A DNA stretch of 64,000 nucleotides from Rhodovulum robiginosum (GCF_003944755.1 NZ_RWGU01000049.1:280571-344570), one strand, 5' to 3'. Positions 48,113 to 57,606 are shown, counted from the stretch's first letter. Made by a program: numbers and translations. Notes: generated by a model not told the origin, from the sequence alone.

Positions 48113-49771
48113 ATGGCCGAGCGGTTTCGCCTGACACTTGCCCAGCTCAACCCCACGATGGGGGCGTTGGCAGACAATGCCCGCGCCGCCCGTGCCGCGT
48201 GGGACGAAGGCCGGCGCGCCGGCGCCGACATGGTCGCGCTGCCCGAGATGTTCCTGACGGGCTACCAGGTGCAGGACATCGTGATGAAGCCCGCCTTCAC
48301 CGCCGACGCGATGGCGCATGTCGAGGCCCTGGCGCGCGACTGCGCGCAGGGCCCGGCGCTGGGGATCGGCGCGCCCTTTGCCGCCCACGGCCATCTCTAC
48401 AATGCCTATTACATCTGCCAGAACGGCGAGGTGACGGCGCGGGTGTTCAAGCATCACCTGCCCAACGACGGCGTCTTCGACGAAAAGCGCGTCTATGACA
48501 GCGGGCCGATCAATGGGCCCTATTCGGTCGGGCCGCTCAGGATCGGCACGCCGATCTGCGAGGACGCCTGGTTCGAGGACGTGGCCGAGGCGCTGGCCGA
48601 AACCGGCGCCGAGATTTTGCTGGTGCCCAACGGGTCGCCCTATCATCGGGTCAAGTTCGACACGCGGCTGTCGCTGATGGTGGCGCGCACGGTCGAGACC
48701 GGGCTGCCGCTGGCCTATCTCAATCTCGTGGGCGGGCAGGACGACCAGGTCTTCGACGGCGGGTCTTTCGTGCTGAACCCCGGCGGTGCGCTGGCGCTGC
48801 AGATGCCGCTCTTCGACGAAGGCATCGCGCATGTCGATTTCGCCCGCACCCAAGAGGGCTGGCGCGCCGAGGCCGGCGCCAAGGCCGCGGTGCCCGACAT
48901 GTGGGAGCAGGATTACCGGGTGATGGTCACGGCCTTGCGCGACTACCTGGGCAAGACCGGCTTTCCCAAGGTTCTGCTGGGGCTGTCGGGCGGGATCGAC
49001 AGCGCGCTGGTCGCCGCCATCGCGGCCGATGCGATCGGCCCCGAAAACGTGCGCTGCGTGATGCTGCCCTCGGAATACACCTCGGAACACTCGCTGGAGG
49101 ATGCGGCGGCGGTGGCCAAGGCGTTGGGCTGCCGGCTGGACGAGGTGCCGATTTCGGGCGCGCGGGCCGCGGTGACCGAGGCGCTGGCGCCCTTGTTCGA
49201 GGGGACCGCCCCCGACGTGACCGAGGAAAACATCCAGTCCCGCCTGCGCGGGCTGATCCTGATGGCACTTTCCAACAAGTTCGGCGAGATGCTCTTGACC
49301 ACCGGCAACAAGTCGGAGGTGGCGGTGGGCTATGCCACGATCTACGGCGACATGGCCGGCGGCTACAACCCGATCAAGGATCTCTACAAGACCCGCGTGT
49401 TCCAGACCTGCCGCTGGCGCAACGCCAACCACCGCGACTGGATGATGGGCCCGGCGGGCGAGGTGATCCCGCCCCGCGTGATCGACAAGCCGCCCTCGGC
49501 CGAGCTGCGCGCCGACCAGAAGGACGAGGACAGCCTGCCGCCCTACGACGTGTTGGACGGTATCCTCGTGGGGCTGATCGACGACGAGAAATCGGTGGCC
49601 GAACTGGTGGCGGAGGGGTTCGACCGGGACATGGTGAAGAAGGTCGAGCACCTGATCTATATCAGCGAGTACAAGCGCTTCCAGTCGGCCCCCGGGGCGC
49701 GGCTGACCGACCGGGCGTTCTGGCTGGACCGGCGCTATCCCATCGTCAACCGCTGGCGCGATCCTGGCTGA
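48113..49771 (+). CDS. nadE: Glutamine-dependent NAD+ synthetase
   Basis: A 552-residue fusion of a nitrilase-type glutaminase (about residues 1-265) and the NAD+ synthetase domain. The glutaminase triad is Glu in LPEMFLTGYQ, Lys in FKHHLPN and Cys in GTPICEDAWF. The synthetase has the PP-loop LGLSGGIDSALVAAIAADA, the TTGNKSEVAVGYATIYGDMAGG block and KPPSAELRADQKDEDSLPPYD. It converts deamido-NAD to NAD with glutamine as nitrogen donor. The start at 48113 has AAGGAG six bases upstream; the 15 codons before it are not homologous. Confidence 0.95.
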   Translation: MAERFRLTLAQLNPTMGALADNARAARAAWDEGRRAGADMVALPEMFLTGYQVQDIVMKPAFTADAMAHVEALARDCAQGPALGIGAPFAAHGHLYNAYYICQNGEVTARVFKHHLPNDGVFDEKRVYDSGPINGPYSVGPLRIGTPICEDAWFEDVAEALAETGAEILLVPNGSPYHRVKFDTRLSLMVARTVETGLPLAYLNLVGGQDDQVFDGGSFVLNPGGALALQMPLFDEGIAHVDFARTQEGWRAEAGAKAAVPDMWEQDYRVMVTALRDYLGKTGFPKVLLGLSGGIDSALVAAIAADAIGPENVRCVMLPSEYTSEHSLEDAAAVAKALGCRLDEVPISGARAAVTEALAPLFEGTAPDVTEENIQSRLRGLILMALSNKFGEMLLTTGNKSEVAVGYATIYGDMAGGYNPIKDLYKTRVFQTCRWRNANHRDWMMGPAGEVIPPRVIDKPPSAELRADQKDEDSLPPYDVLDGILVGLIDDEKSVAELVAEGFDRDMVKKVEHLIYISEYKRFQSAPGARLTDRAFWLDRRYPIVNRWRDPG

Positions 49772-49778
49772 GGGCGCG

Positions 49779-51068
49779 TCATTCGTCCAGGAACGGGACC
49801 GCCACGCCGAACGTGTCGGCCAGCAGAACGAAATTCAGCCCCAGCACGGTGCAGGCGCCGATCACGGTCAGAACGCGCAGGACCGGGTTGACGGTGAACG
49901 CACCCATGATGTCGCGCCGGCCGGAAAACACGATCAGGGCGATCATCGGCACCGGAAGCGCGATCGACAGGACCACCTGGCTGTAGACCAGCGCCTGGGT
50001 CGCGTTGACGCCCGCGGCCACCACGGCAAAGGCGGGCAGCATCGTGACGAGGCGGCGCAGCCAGATCGGCACCCGGACGTGCAGAAAGCCCTGCATGATC
50101 ATCTGTCCGGCCATCGTGCCGACGACCGAGCTGGAAATGCCCGAGGCGATGAGCGAGGCCAGGAACATGCCCGCCGCGGCGGCCCCAAGCAGTGGCGTGA
50201 GCGTGTGATAGGCGGTCTCGATTTCGGCCACTTCGGAATGGCCCTGGTGAAAGGCGCTGGCGGCCATCATCACCATCGCCATGTTGACCATGCCCGCCAC
50301 GGACAGCGCCAGAACCACCTCGGTATTCGAGAATTTCAGCACCTTGCGGCGGTCGTTGTCGTCGCGCAGCACGGCGCGCGCCTGGGTCAGGCCGGAATGC
50401 AGGTAGATCGCGTGGGGCATGACCGTCGCGCCGATGATCCCCACGGTGATGGTCAGCGCCGCACTGTCGGGCAGGGCCGGTTGCAGCATGCCCAGGCCGG
50501 CCGCCTGCCAGTCGACCGGCGCGATGATCACCTCGGCCAGGTAGCACAGGCCGATCACGCCGACGAGCGCGCCGATGATCAGCTCGATGGGCCGAAATCC
50601 CTGCCGCTCCAGGATGAGAATGGCATAGGTCACGATGGCCGTGATCGCCATGCCGACGATCAATGGCAGGTCGAACAACAGCGCCAGCCCGATCGCCCCG
50701 CCCAGGAATTCCGCCAGGTCCGTCGCCATCGCCGCGACCTCGCTGACCCCCCACATGCCCCAGACCACGGGCCGCGGGAAATGGTCGCGCGAAAGTTCGG
50801 CGAGGTTCTTGCCGGTCACGATGCCGAGGCGGGCGGACAGCGCCTGGAACAGCATCGCCATCAGGTTCGCCAGCAGCACGACCCAGAGCAGTGTATAGCC
50901 GTAGCCCGCGCCGGCCTGGATGTTCGTCGCGTAGTTGCCGGGGTCCATATAGGCCACGGAGGCGATGATCGCGGGGCCGGCGAACAGGAACCGGCTGCGC
51001 CAGCCGTGCCGCTCGCCGCTGAGGACCGCGGCGATGCCCGTGCGGGTCTGGGCGGTCAGTCTGTTCAT
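49779..51068 (-). CDS. mntH: Nramp-family Mn2+ transporter
   Basis: A 429-residue Nramp transporter with about eleven helices importing Mn2+ with protons. The metal-binding motifs are AYMDPGNYATNIQAG (DPGN, helix 1) and GATVMPHAIYLHSGL (MPH, helix 6). The gene converges with nadE (7-bp gap) and is divergent from mntR with a palindromic operator between them, which strongly supports Mn2+ over other divalent metals. Length is normal. Confidence 0.93.
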   Translation of the reverse strand: MNRLTAQTRTGIAAVLSGERHGWRSRFLFAGPAIIASVAYMDPGNYATNIQAGAGYGYTLLWVVLLANLMAMLFQALSARLGIVTGKNLAELSRDHFPRPVVWGMWGVSEVAAMATDLAEFLGGAIGLALLFDLPLIVGMAITAIVTYAILILERQGFRPIELIIGALVGVIGLCYLAEVIIAPVDWQAAGLGMLQPALPDSAALTITVGIIGATVMPHAIYLHSGLTQARAVLRDDNDRRKVLKFSNTEVVLALSVAGMVNMAMVMMAASAFHQGHSEVAEIETAYHTLTPLLGAAAAGMFLASLIASGISSSVVGTMAGQMIMQGFLHVRVPIWLRRLVTMLPAFAVVAAGVNATQALVYSQVVLSIALPVPMIALIVFSGRRDIMGAFTVNPVLRVLTVIGACTVLGLNFVLLADTFGVAVPFLDE

Positions 51069-51101
51069 TGGGTGCCGTGGCCGTTGCTTTCGGCGCATCT
51101 C

Positions 51102-51115
51102 ATAGCCGCGGCTAT
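51102..51115. promoter_or_regulatory. MntR-type box (palindrome ATAGCCGCGGCTAT)
   Basis: A perfect 14-bp palindrome, extended as CATAGCC/GGCTAT, in the 162-bp divergent interval. Half-sites match those of the enterobacterial MntR box (CATAGC and GCTATG). It lies 34 bp upstream of mntH and 116 bp upstream of mntR, suited to repressing mntH under Mn2+ excess. Confidence 0.65.
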
Positions 51116-51230
51116 AAAGATTGCAAGCGGATTTTCCGGGGCCCGGCCCGGGGCCGGGGCGGCGGATCGGGCTGGCAAGAAGAAAGCCGTGGATATAGAG
51201 TTTTACAGGCGTGCGCGAAAGGACCACCCG

Positions 51231-51659
51231 ATGGCCGAGGACGACACCGAGCGGCAGGGCCAGGCCGACCGCTTTGCCCGCGCCCGAGAGGCGCAGGCCG
51301 TCGCCTTGCTGGAAGACTATGTCGAGATGATCGGCGACCTGATCGCGGAACTCGGCGAAGCCCGCGTCGCCGATATCGCCGAACGCATGGGCGTGGCGCA
51401 GCCCACCGCGACGAAGGCGATCTCGCGGCTCAAGCGCGAGGGGCTGGCCACGTCGCGCCCCTATCGCGGGGTCTTCCTGACCGACAAGGGCGCCCGACTG
51501 GCCGATCGTGTCCGCGCCCGCCATCGCAGCGTTGTCGAATTGCTGATCGCCGTGGGCGTGCCGGCGGATATCGCCGAACTGGACGCCGAAGGGATCGAGC
51601 ACCACGTCAGCGCGCACACCCTCGACGCCTTCGAACGCTTTCTGAAAACGCGCAAATGA
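51231..51659 (+). CDS. mntR: Manganese-responsive regulator MntR (DtxR family)
   Basis: A 142-residue DtxR/MntR-family repressor. The winged helix (about residues 20-80) includes VADIAERMGVAQPTATKAISRL; the dimerisation and metal-binding region has LADRVRARHRSVVELLIAVGV and AEGIEHHVSAHTLDAFERFL, with Glu and His ligands as in short MntR proteins and no SH3-like domain. Divergent from mntH, which it presumably represses through the palindrome between them. Confidence 0.92.
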   Translation: MAEDDTERQGQADRFARAREAQAVALLEDYVEMIGDLIAELGEARVADIAERMGVAQPTATKAISRLKREGLATSRPYRGVFLTDKGARLADRVRARHRSVVELLIAVGVPADIAELDAEGIEHHVSAHTLDAFERFLKTRK

Positions 51660-51775
51660 AAACACTGCGGCAGGCAGCATCCGTGTGCCCGCGGTAGCGG
51701 CCCAGCGCGCGGCGTCAGGCGAGTGCGCAGGAAACGGCCGCTGGGCGGTTCACCGCAGTCGTGCGCCGGGCGCGG

Positions 51776-53404
51776 TCAGCCTGCCTCGGGCCCATCGTCG
51801 AGCGGAATTTTCACGCCGCGTTTTTCCATGTAGGGGCGAAAGTAGTCGCGGAAGGCCGAAAAGCTCTCGGCCAGCATCAGGAACTCGTCGCGGTTCATGA
51901 CCAGCACCTTGGTGTCCTCGGCCGCGCGCACGGTGGTCTTGCGCCGGGTGGCGCCGAGGATCAGGCGTTCGCCGAAATGGCCGCCGGGGCCGATGCGGCG
52001 GGCCGTCTTTTCGCCGGTCTCGGGGTCGGTGCGTTCCATCTCGACCGCGCCCGAGATCACCGTGTAAAACCCGTCGGACCGGTCGCCGGCGTCGTAGATG
52101 CGGTCGCCGGCGCGGAAATAGACGTAGCGCAGCGGCGGCTTGGAATGGGCGCGGATCTGGACCACGCTGCGCGCGCCCAGCCCGTCGAGCAGCCAGTTGA
52201 TCAGCACCTTCACCCGCGTTGCGATGCCGGGCAGCAGCGCCAGGTAATAGGACCGCCACAGGATCCAGGCGGGAAAGCCGGTCAGTTGCACCCCGAACAC
52301 CTCGGCCACGCCGCGCTTGGCGCCAAGCGAGGCCAGCGCGCCGCGCGAGCGGTAGGAAAACGGCTTGGCCGGTTTGCCATCCAGCGTCGCGGCGATGTTC
52401 TGGGCGATCCGCTTGGCCTCGCGCACCGCAAATTGCGCGGTGGGCGGCGCGAAATCGGCGCGCTCGGCCGCGCCGTCCTTGAGGGGGATCAGCGCGCAGT
52501 CGCCCAGCGCCCAGACGTTGTCCCGGCCCTCGACCTGCAGGCTGCGCCGGACCGCGACGCGCCCGTGTTTCGACGCCAGCCCCATCCGCTGCACCACGGG
52601 CAGGGGGGCGTTGCCGATGGTCGCCACGATGGTGCGGGTGTCGATCACTTCGCCTTCCGTCGTGACCAGTTGCCGGTGGGTGGCGCTGGCGACGCCGGTG
52701 TTCAGCTTCAGCTCGATCCCGTGCTTGGCCAGGTGGCGGGTGGCATAGTGGGCCAGACGGTCGGGCATCTCGTTCAGGATGCGGCCGGCATATTCGACCA
52801 GCAGCACGCGCACCTCCGACGGCTCGATCTCAGGGTAGTAGCGTAGCGACCGGTCGATCAGTTCCTTCATTTCGCCCACTGTCTCGACCCCCGAAAAGCC
52901 GCCGCCGACCACGGTGAAGGTCAGCGCGCCGCGCTTGGTGTCGGGCAGGCGGGTGACCTGGGCGTGTTCGAGCTGTTCGATCACGTGTTCGCGCACGCGC
53001 CGCGCGTCTTCGAGCGACTTCATCTTCAGCGCGTGCTCTTCCAGGCCCGGCATGCGGCTGAGATCGACGCCTTGTCCCAGCGCGATCACGAGATGGTCGA
53101 AGGGCACCTCGGTCGGGCGGCGCTGGATGCCCTGGAAGACGATGACGACCTTGCGCTCGAAATCGACGCTGTCGATCAGCGCCTTGCGCACCGACACGCC
53201 CTTGAGCAGGAACCGCAGCGGCGAGACCGCGTGGCCCGGCGTGATCGAGCCCGCGCCCACTTCGGGCAGCAGCGGCTGGAAGACGAAGTAGTTCTCGGCG
53301 TTGATGACCTCGACCTCGGCGGTATCGCGCAGCTTGCGTTTCAGCGCGCGCGCGGCATACATGCCGCCGAAGCCGCCCCCGAGAACGACGATCCGATGTG
53401 CCAT
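51776..53404 (-). CDS. ndh: Type II NADH dehydrogenase fused to a cyclic-nucleotide-binding domain
   Basis: A 542-residue fusion. Residues 1 to about 400 are a NDH-2-type flavoprotein: FAD-binding VVLGGGFGGMYAARAL at the N-terminus, NAD-binding TVVGGGFSGVETVGEM near residue 170, and NVWALGDCALIPL near residue 300. The C-terminal membrane-association region (FPAWILWRSYYLALLPG) is followed at about residues 421-530 by a CRP-like cNMP-binding fold: YTVISGAVEMERTD and GGHFGERLILGATRRKTTVRA with the phosphate-contact Gly-Glu and Arg. No DNA-binding helix follows. The added domain suggests allosteric control of NADH oxidation by a cyclic nucleotide. Monocistronic. Confidence 0.9.
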   Translation of the reverse strand: MAHRIVVLGGGFGGMYAARALKRKLRDTAEVEVINAENYFVFQPLLPEVGAGSITPGHAVSPLRFLLKGVSVRKALIDSVDFERKVVIVFQGIQRRPTEVPFDHLVIALGQGVDLSRMPGLEEHALKMKSLEDARRVREHVIEQLEHAQVTRLPDTKRGALTFTVVGGGFSGVETVGEMKELIDRSLRYYPEIEPSEVRVLLVEYAGRILNEMPDRLAHYATRHLAKHGIELKLNTGVASATHRQLVTTEGEVIDTRTIVATIGNAPLPVVQRMGLASKHGRVAVRRSLQVEGRDNVWALGDCALIPLKDGAAERADFAPPTAQFAVREAKRIAQNIAATLDGKPAKPFSYRSRGALASLGAKRGVAEVFGVQLTGFPAWILWRSYYLALLPGIATRVKVLINWLLDGLGARSVVQIRAHSKPPLRYVYFRAGDRIYDAGDRSDGFYTVISGAVEMERTDPETGEKTARRIGPGGHFGERLILGATRRKTTVRAAEDTKVLVMNRDEFLMLAESFSAFRDYFRPYMEKRGVKIPLDDGPEAG

Positions 53405-53532
53405 GGTGCCCTCCGCGTTGCTGCGTTGCAGCATACCGCGCCGAGCGCCGAGGACCAGCCCAATCGTGACCGCCGTGACGGGATGTGACGGATCGCCCGG
53501 CCCATGGCGCAGCCCGTCGCCGCGTGTCTGTG

Positions 53533-54483
53533 TCAGTCGAGCGTGTGGACCGGGCAGCGTGGCAACAGCCCCTCGGTGTCCTCGCGGGTGCACAGCGCCG
53601 TGGCGTCGGTCATCACCGCCGCGCTGGCCGCCGCCGCGCCCCAGCGCAGCGCCTCGGCCAGATCCTCGCCGCGGGCCAGCGCGAGGCTGAAACCGCCGAC
53701 AAAGCTGTCGCCCGCTCCCACCTTTGACCGAACCGGCACCTTTGCCGCCTCGACGAAGAGTCGCCTTTCCTCGGTCGCCAGCACCGAACCCTCGGCGCCG
53801 CGCGCCACCACCACCGTGCGGGCCACGCCGCGCCTGACCATCTCGGCGGCGAAATCGGCGCTATCCCGAGGGGTGGGCAGGGGGCGGCCGGCAAGTTCGA
53901 CCGATTCCTGCGCATCCATCCGCAGCACCTCGGGCGGCGCGCCCGGATCGCCGGCCAGAAGCTCCAGCGCCGGGCCCGACGTGTCGATCACCACCCTGAC
54001 CGGGCGCCGCGCGAAGCACGCGCAGACCTGTTTGGGGTAATCCGTCGGCAGGCCCGGCGGCACCGAACCCGAGATCACCACCAGCCCCTCGTCGGTCATC
54101 GCCGTGGTGATCGCCGCCAGGATGGCCTTCAGCCCCGCGGTGTTCCAGATCGGGCCGGGCATCACGAATCGATACTGGGCGCCGGTGCCGTCCTCGCTCA
54201 CCGCGAGGCTCTGCCGGGTTTCGCCCGGCGCGGTGATCGGGATCAGGCGGATGCCCTCGGCCTCGAGCAGGGACCTGAGCTTGCGCCCGTTATGCCCGCC
54301 GATGGCGACCAGCGCCCGGCTTTGCCCGCCCAGAAGGCGAATCGCGCGCGACACGTTGATGCCGCCGCCGCCGGGGTCGGTGACCGGGGGCGCGCAGCGC
54401 AGCTTGGGGCCGGCTTCGACCTTCGCGACCGACGTTGAGATATCGACGGCCGGGTTCAGGGTAACGGTCAGAATGTCTTGCAT
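53533..54483 (-). CDS. 1-phosphofructokinase/6-phosphofructokinase-2-type PfkB sugar kinase
   Basis: A 316-residue PfkB-family hexose kinase. The N-terminal TVTLNPAVDISTSV and PGGGGINVSRAIRLLGG blocks are typical of the 1-phosphofructokinase/Pfk2/tagatose-6-phosphate kinase group, and the catalytic anion-hole motif is KVGAGDSFVGGFSLAL. The gene stands alone, with no fructose PTS partner nearby, so the phosphorylated-sugar substrate is not decided; a Pfk2-like role in glycolysis is possible. Confidence 0.87.
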   Translation of the reverse strand: MQDILTVTLNPAVDISTSVAKVEAGPKLRCAPPVTDPGGGGINVSRAIRLLGGQSRALVAIGGHNGRKLRSLLEAEGIRLIPITAPGETRQSLAVSEDGTGAQYRFVMPGPIWNTAGLKAILAAITTAMTDEGLVVISGSVPPGLPTDYPKQVCACFARRPVRVVIDTSGPALELLAGDPGAPPEVLRMDAQESVELAGRPLPTPRDSADFAAEMVRRGVARTVVVARGAEGSVLATEERRLFVEAAKVPVRSKVGAGDSFVGGFSLALARGEDLAEALRWGAAAASAAVMTDATALCTREDTEGLLPRCPVHTLD

Positions 54484-54618
54484 GGGGCCCCTTGGGCTGG
54501 CGGAACGCGGCGCGAGAGTGCCACCCTGCGTCCGGTTCGCCAAGCCCGTTGGGCCATTTCCCGCATCCCGTTTCGGGGACATGTGCGCGCATGGCGCATG
54601 CGCCTGACCACGCGCGTG

Positions 54619-54660
54619 AAAAGGCCCGCGCCTCCGCCGATGGGGCGACAGGCGCGGGCC
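54619..54660 (-). terminator. Intrinsic terminator after the MBL-fold gene
   Basis: GGCCCGCGCCT and AGGCGCGGGCC form a perfect 11-bp stem with a 16-nt loop; on the minus strand four T follow. It starts 15 bp after the stop of the metallo-beta-lactamase-fold gene. Confidence 0.8.
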
Positions 54661-54675
54661 GCGGACAGGCTTGGC

Positions 54676-55599
54676 TCAGCCGAGCATCAACTGGTAGCTC
54701 GACGGCAGGTAGCGATAGCCCTCGCCCCGCGTCTCGACAAAGCCGGTGCCGGGGAAGGGCATGTGATAGCCGATGAAGGGCATTTTTTCGGCGGCGAGCA
54801 TGCCCAACAGGCGCTTGCGCGTCTCGGCGGCGGCCGCCTTGTCGCGGTCATAGAGCACCTCCCATTCGGGATGGGCCAGCGACCAGACGTAGTGGTTGGC
54901 GAAATCGGCCGCGATCAGCAGTTGCCGCCCGTCGCTTTCCAGCATGTAGGCCATGTGGCCGGGGGTGTGCCCGAAGGCCGCCATCGCGGTGATGCCCGAG
55001 GCGACATCGCCGCCATCCTCGAGGAAGGTCATCTTTTCGGCCAGCGGGCGCACCTTGGCCTCGAAGCCCTCGTCGCCCGACATGTCCCAGGCGTCGAACT
55101 CGGTCGCGCCGGTGACGTAGCGGGCATTGGCGAAGGTCTCGCCCGCCTCGCCCGACAGGCCACCGATATGGTCGCCATGCATGTGGGTGATGACCACGGT
55201 ATCGACCTGATCGGGCGAATAGCCCGCCGCGGCCAGCGCCCCGGTGATGCCGTCGGGGTTGAGACCGGTGTCGAACAGCACCAGCTCGGAGCCGGTATTC
55301 ACCACCGTCGGTGTGAAAAAGAACTGCGCCCGGTCGTCGGGGATGAGGTTGGCCTGCGATACCTCGGCGAACGTTTCCTCCGACACGTTCAGCCCGAAGA
55401 TCTTTTGCGGCTCGGGCACGGTGCGGGTGCCGGCCAGCAGCGTCGTCACCTCGAATCCGCCCAGCTTGAAGCGGTTGAAGGGCACGGTACCGGCGCCCAT
55501 CATCGGGGCCTGCGCCCGGGCCGGGGCGGCCGCCCCGGCGGCCAGCGGCAGGGCGGCGCCGGTCATCAGCGCCTGGCGGCGGTTCATCGAAACGGTCAT
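54676..55599 (-). CDS. Exported metallo-beta-lactamase-fold hydrolase
   Basis: A 307-residue MBL-fold protein with an N-terminal signal containing a twin-arginine-like start (MNRRQALMTGAALPLAAG), so probable Tat export with metals preloaded. Metal ligands are in ITHMHGDHIGG (HxHxDH), AAFGHTPGHMAYML, AADFANHYV and the late IGYHMPFPGTG. The layout fits the broad lactonase/hydrolase group of exported MBL proteins; substrate unknown. RBS GGGAGA precedes the ATG. It has its own terminator and no obvious operon partners. Confidence 0.87.
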   Translation of the reverse strand: MTVSMNRRQALMTGAALPLAAGAAAPARAQAPMMGAGTVPFNRFKLGGFEVTTLLAGTRTVPEPQKIFGLNVSEETFAEVSQANLIPDDRAQFFFTPTVVNTGSELVLFDTGLNPDGITGALAAAGYSPDQVDTVVITHMHGDHIGGLSGEAGETFANARYVTGATEFDAWDMSGDEGFEAKVRPLAEKMTFLEDGGDVASGITAMAAFGHTPGHMAYMLESDGRQLLIAADFANHYVWSLAHPEWEVLYDRDKAAAAETRKRLLGMLAAEKMPFIGYHMPFPGTGFVETRGEGYRYLPSSYQLMLG

Positions 55600-55699
55600 T
55601 GGTATCTCCCTAGGATCTATAGGTTGCCCTCGCACACCTAAGTCGCGCCGGCCGTCTTTCCACGGCTGGGCCCTGCGCGGATTCACAGCCTCTGTGCGG

Positions 55700-56116
55700 T
55701 TATTCCCACCAGCGGTCGATGGCGGCGATGTCGTTGTCGGACCAGCCGAAATGATGCGCCAGTTCATGCACCAGCACATGCGCCACCAGCATGTCGAGCG
55801 AGACTTCCTCGCGCTCGACCCACTCGTCGAGGATCGGCCTGCGGAACAGCCAGATCGTATCGGGCCGGTCGGGCTGGTCCATCACCGAGCGTTCGGTCAG
55901 CGGGATGCCGTCGTAAAGCCCCGACAGCTCGAACGGGTCGTCGATGCCCATTTCGGAAAGGATGTCGTCGGCGGCAAAGTCCTCGACGCGCAGTGCCACG
56001 GCGCGGGCCGGGCCGCGATAGACCGGGGGCAGGGCGTCGCGCGCCGCCTCGGCCAGCGCGGCGATGTCGTCGAGTGACGGGGGCATGGTGTGGCGGGGCG
56101 CGGTCATGCCCCTCAT
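55700..56116 (-). CDS. Minimal zincin-type metallopeptidase
   Basis: A 138-residue acidic protein of the PF06262 'minimal zincin' family. The zinc motif is VLVHELAHHFGWSDNDIAAID (HExxHxxGxxD) close to the C-terminus. Such proteins are widespread in alphaproteobacteria and of unknown substrate; they may lack strong protease activity. Other ATG codons at residues 4 and 11 are possible starts, and none has a convincing RBS. It is divergent from gltX with a 50-bp gap. Confidence 0.87.
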   Translation of the reverse strand: MRGMTAPRHTMPPSLDDIAALAEAARDALPPVYRGPARAVALRVEDFAADDILSEMGIDDPFELSGLYDGIPLTERSVMDQPDRPDTIWLFRRPILDEWVEREEVSLDMLVAHVLVHELAHHFGWSDNDIAAIDRWWE

Positions 56117-56166
56117 ATGGACAAATCGCGCGGTCTGTGGAAGAGCGTCGCGCGAACCTGGAGAGA

Positions 56167-57486
56167 ATGATGACCGTTACCCGCTTCGCCCCGTCACCCA
56201 CCGGATACCTGCATGTGGGCAACCTGCGCACGGCGCTTTTCAACTTCCTGATCGCCCGCAAGGCGGGGGGCAGCTTCATCCTGCGCCTCGACGACACCGA
56301 CCCCGAGCGGTCGAAAGAGGCCTATGTCGACGCGATCAAGGAAGATCTCGAGTGGCTCGGGCTGAACTGGGACCGGGTCGAACGCCAGTCCGAGCGGCTG
56401 GAGCGCTACGCCGCCGCCGCCGACGCGCTGCGCGAAAAGGGGCGGTTCTACGAGTGTTTCGAAACCCCGACAGAGCTGGACCTCAAGCGAAAGAAGCAGC
56501 TCAACATGGGCCGGCCGCCGGTCTATGACCGCGCCGCGCGGGCGCTTTCGGACGCGGAAAAGGACGCGCTCAGGGCCGCGCGGCCGGGCCACTGGCGGTT
56601 CTTGCTGAACCACGAACGGATCGAGTGGCAGGACGGCATCCTCGGGGCGGTTTCGATCGACGCGGCCAGCGTGTCCGACCCGGTACTGATCCGCGGCGAC
56701 GGGCAGGTGCTTTATACGCTGGCCTCGGTGGTGGACGACACCGAGATGGGCGTGAGCCACATCGTCCGCGGCTCGGACCACGTCACCAACACCGCGACGC
56801 AGATCCAGATCATCGAGGCGCTGGGCGGCGACGTGCCCGCCTTTGCGCACCATTCGCTGCTGACCGGGCCGCAGGGCGAGGCGCTGTCGAAGCGCCTGGG
56901 CACGCTCAGCCTGCGCGATCTGCGCGCGCAGGGGGTCGAGCCGATGGCGCTGTTGTCGCTGATGGCGCGGCTGGGATCGTCGCAGCCGGTGGAGCTGGCC
57001 GGCAGCATCGAGGAGCTGGTCGAGGGGTTCGAGCTGTCGCATTTCGGGGCGGCGCCGACGAAGTTCGACACCAACGACCCGTTCCCGCTGACCGCGCGGC
57101 ACCTGCACGGGCTGGACTATACCGCGGTCAAGGACGAGATCGCCGCGATCGGCGTGCCGGCCGAGCTGGCCGAGCGGTTCTGGTCGGTGGTACGCGAGAA
57201 TATCGGCACGCGCGCCGAGATCGCCGAGTGGTGGGCGCTGTGCCGCGACGGGGCCGCACCGGATGTCGATGACGAAGACCGGGGATTCGTGGCCGAGGCG
57301 CTGGCGCTCTTGCCCGACCCGCCTTATGACGCGTCGACCTGGGGCGCCTGGACCGCGGCGGTGAAAGAGCGGACCGGCCGCAAGGGCCGCGCGCTCTTCA
57401 TGCCGCTCAGAAAGGCCGTGACCGGCCGGGCCAAAGGCCCCGAGATGGCCGACCTGATGCCGCTTTTGCAAAAGAAGCCCGGCTGA
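56167..57486 (+). CDS. gltX: Glutamyl-tRNA synthetase (class I, short form)
   Basis: A 439-residue class I aminoacyl-tRNA synthetase. The HIGH signature is PTGYLHVGN near residue 11, and the KMSKS-equivalent is ALSKRLG near residue 240. Rossmann and connecting domains are normal and the all-helical anticodon-binding part (SIEELVEGFELSHFG onward) is of the bacterial GluRS type. Many alphaproteobacteria carry two GltX copies, one charging tRNA-Gln; which type this is cannot be decided here. ATG at 56167 and the adjacent ATG at 56170 are both possible; GGAG spacing favours 56170. Confidence 0.92.
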   Translation: MMTVTRFAPSPTGYLHVGNLRTALFNFLIARKAGGSFILRLDDTDPERSKEAYVDAIKEDLEWLGLNWDRVERQSERLERYAAAADALREKGRFYECFETPTELDLKRKKQLNMGRPPVYDRAARALSDAEKDALRAARPGHWRFLLNHERIEWQDGILGAVSIDAASVSDPVLIRGDGQVLYTLASVVDDTEMGVSHIVRGSDHVTNTATQIQIIEALGGDVPAFAHHSLLTGPQGEALSKRLGTLSLRDLRAQGVEPMALLSLMARLGSSQPVELAGSIEELVEGFELSHFGAAPTKFDTNDPFPLTARHLHGLDYTAVKDEIAAIGVPAELAERFWSVVRENIGTRAEIAEWWALCRDGAAPDVDDEDRGFVAEALALLPDPPYDASTWGAWTAAVKERTGRKGRALFMPLRKAVTGRAKGPEMADLMPLLQKKPG

Positions 57487-57606
57487 GGCGGGGCTGGGGA
57501 GGCTGCAATTTTGCGGCGCGCCGTCCCGGCGGGGTGGCTGGGCGGTGCCGGAGATTGGGTATTTGAGCCAAGAAGAAGCCCGGCAGGTGCGGTCGCTGCT
57601 GGCCGG

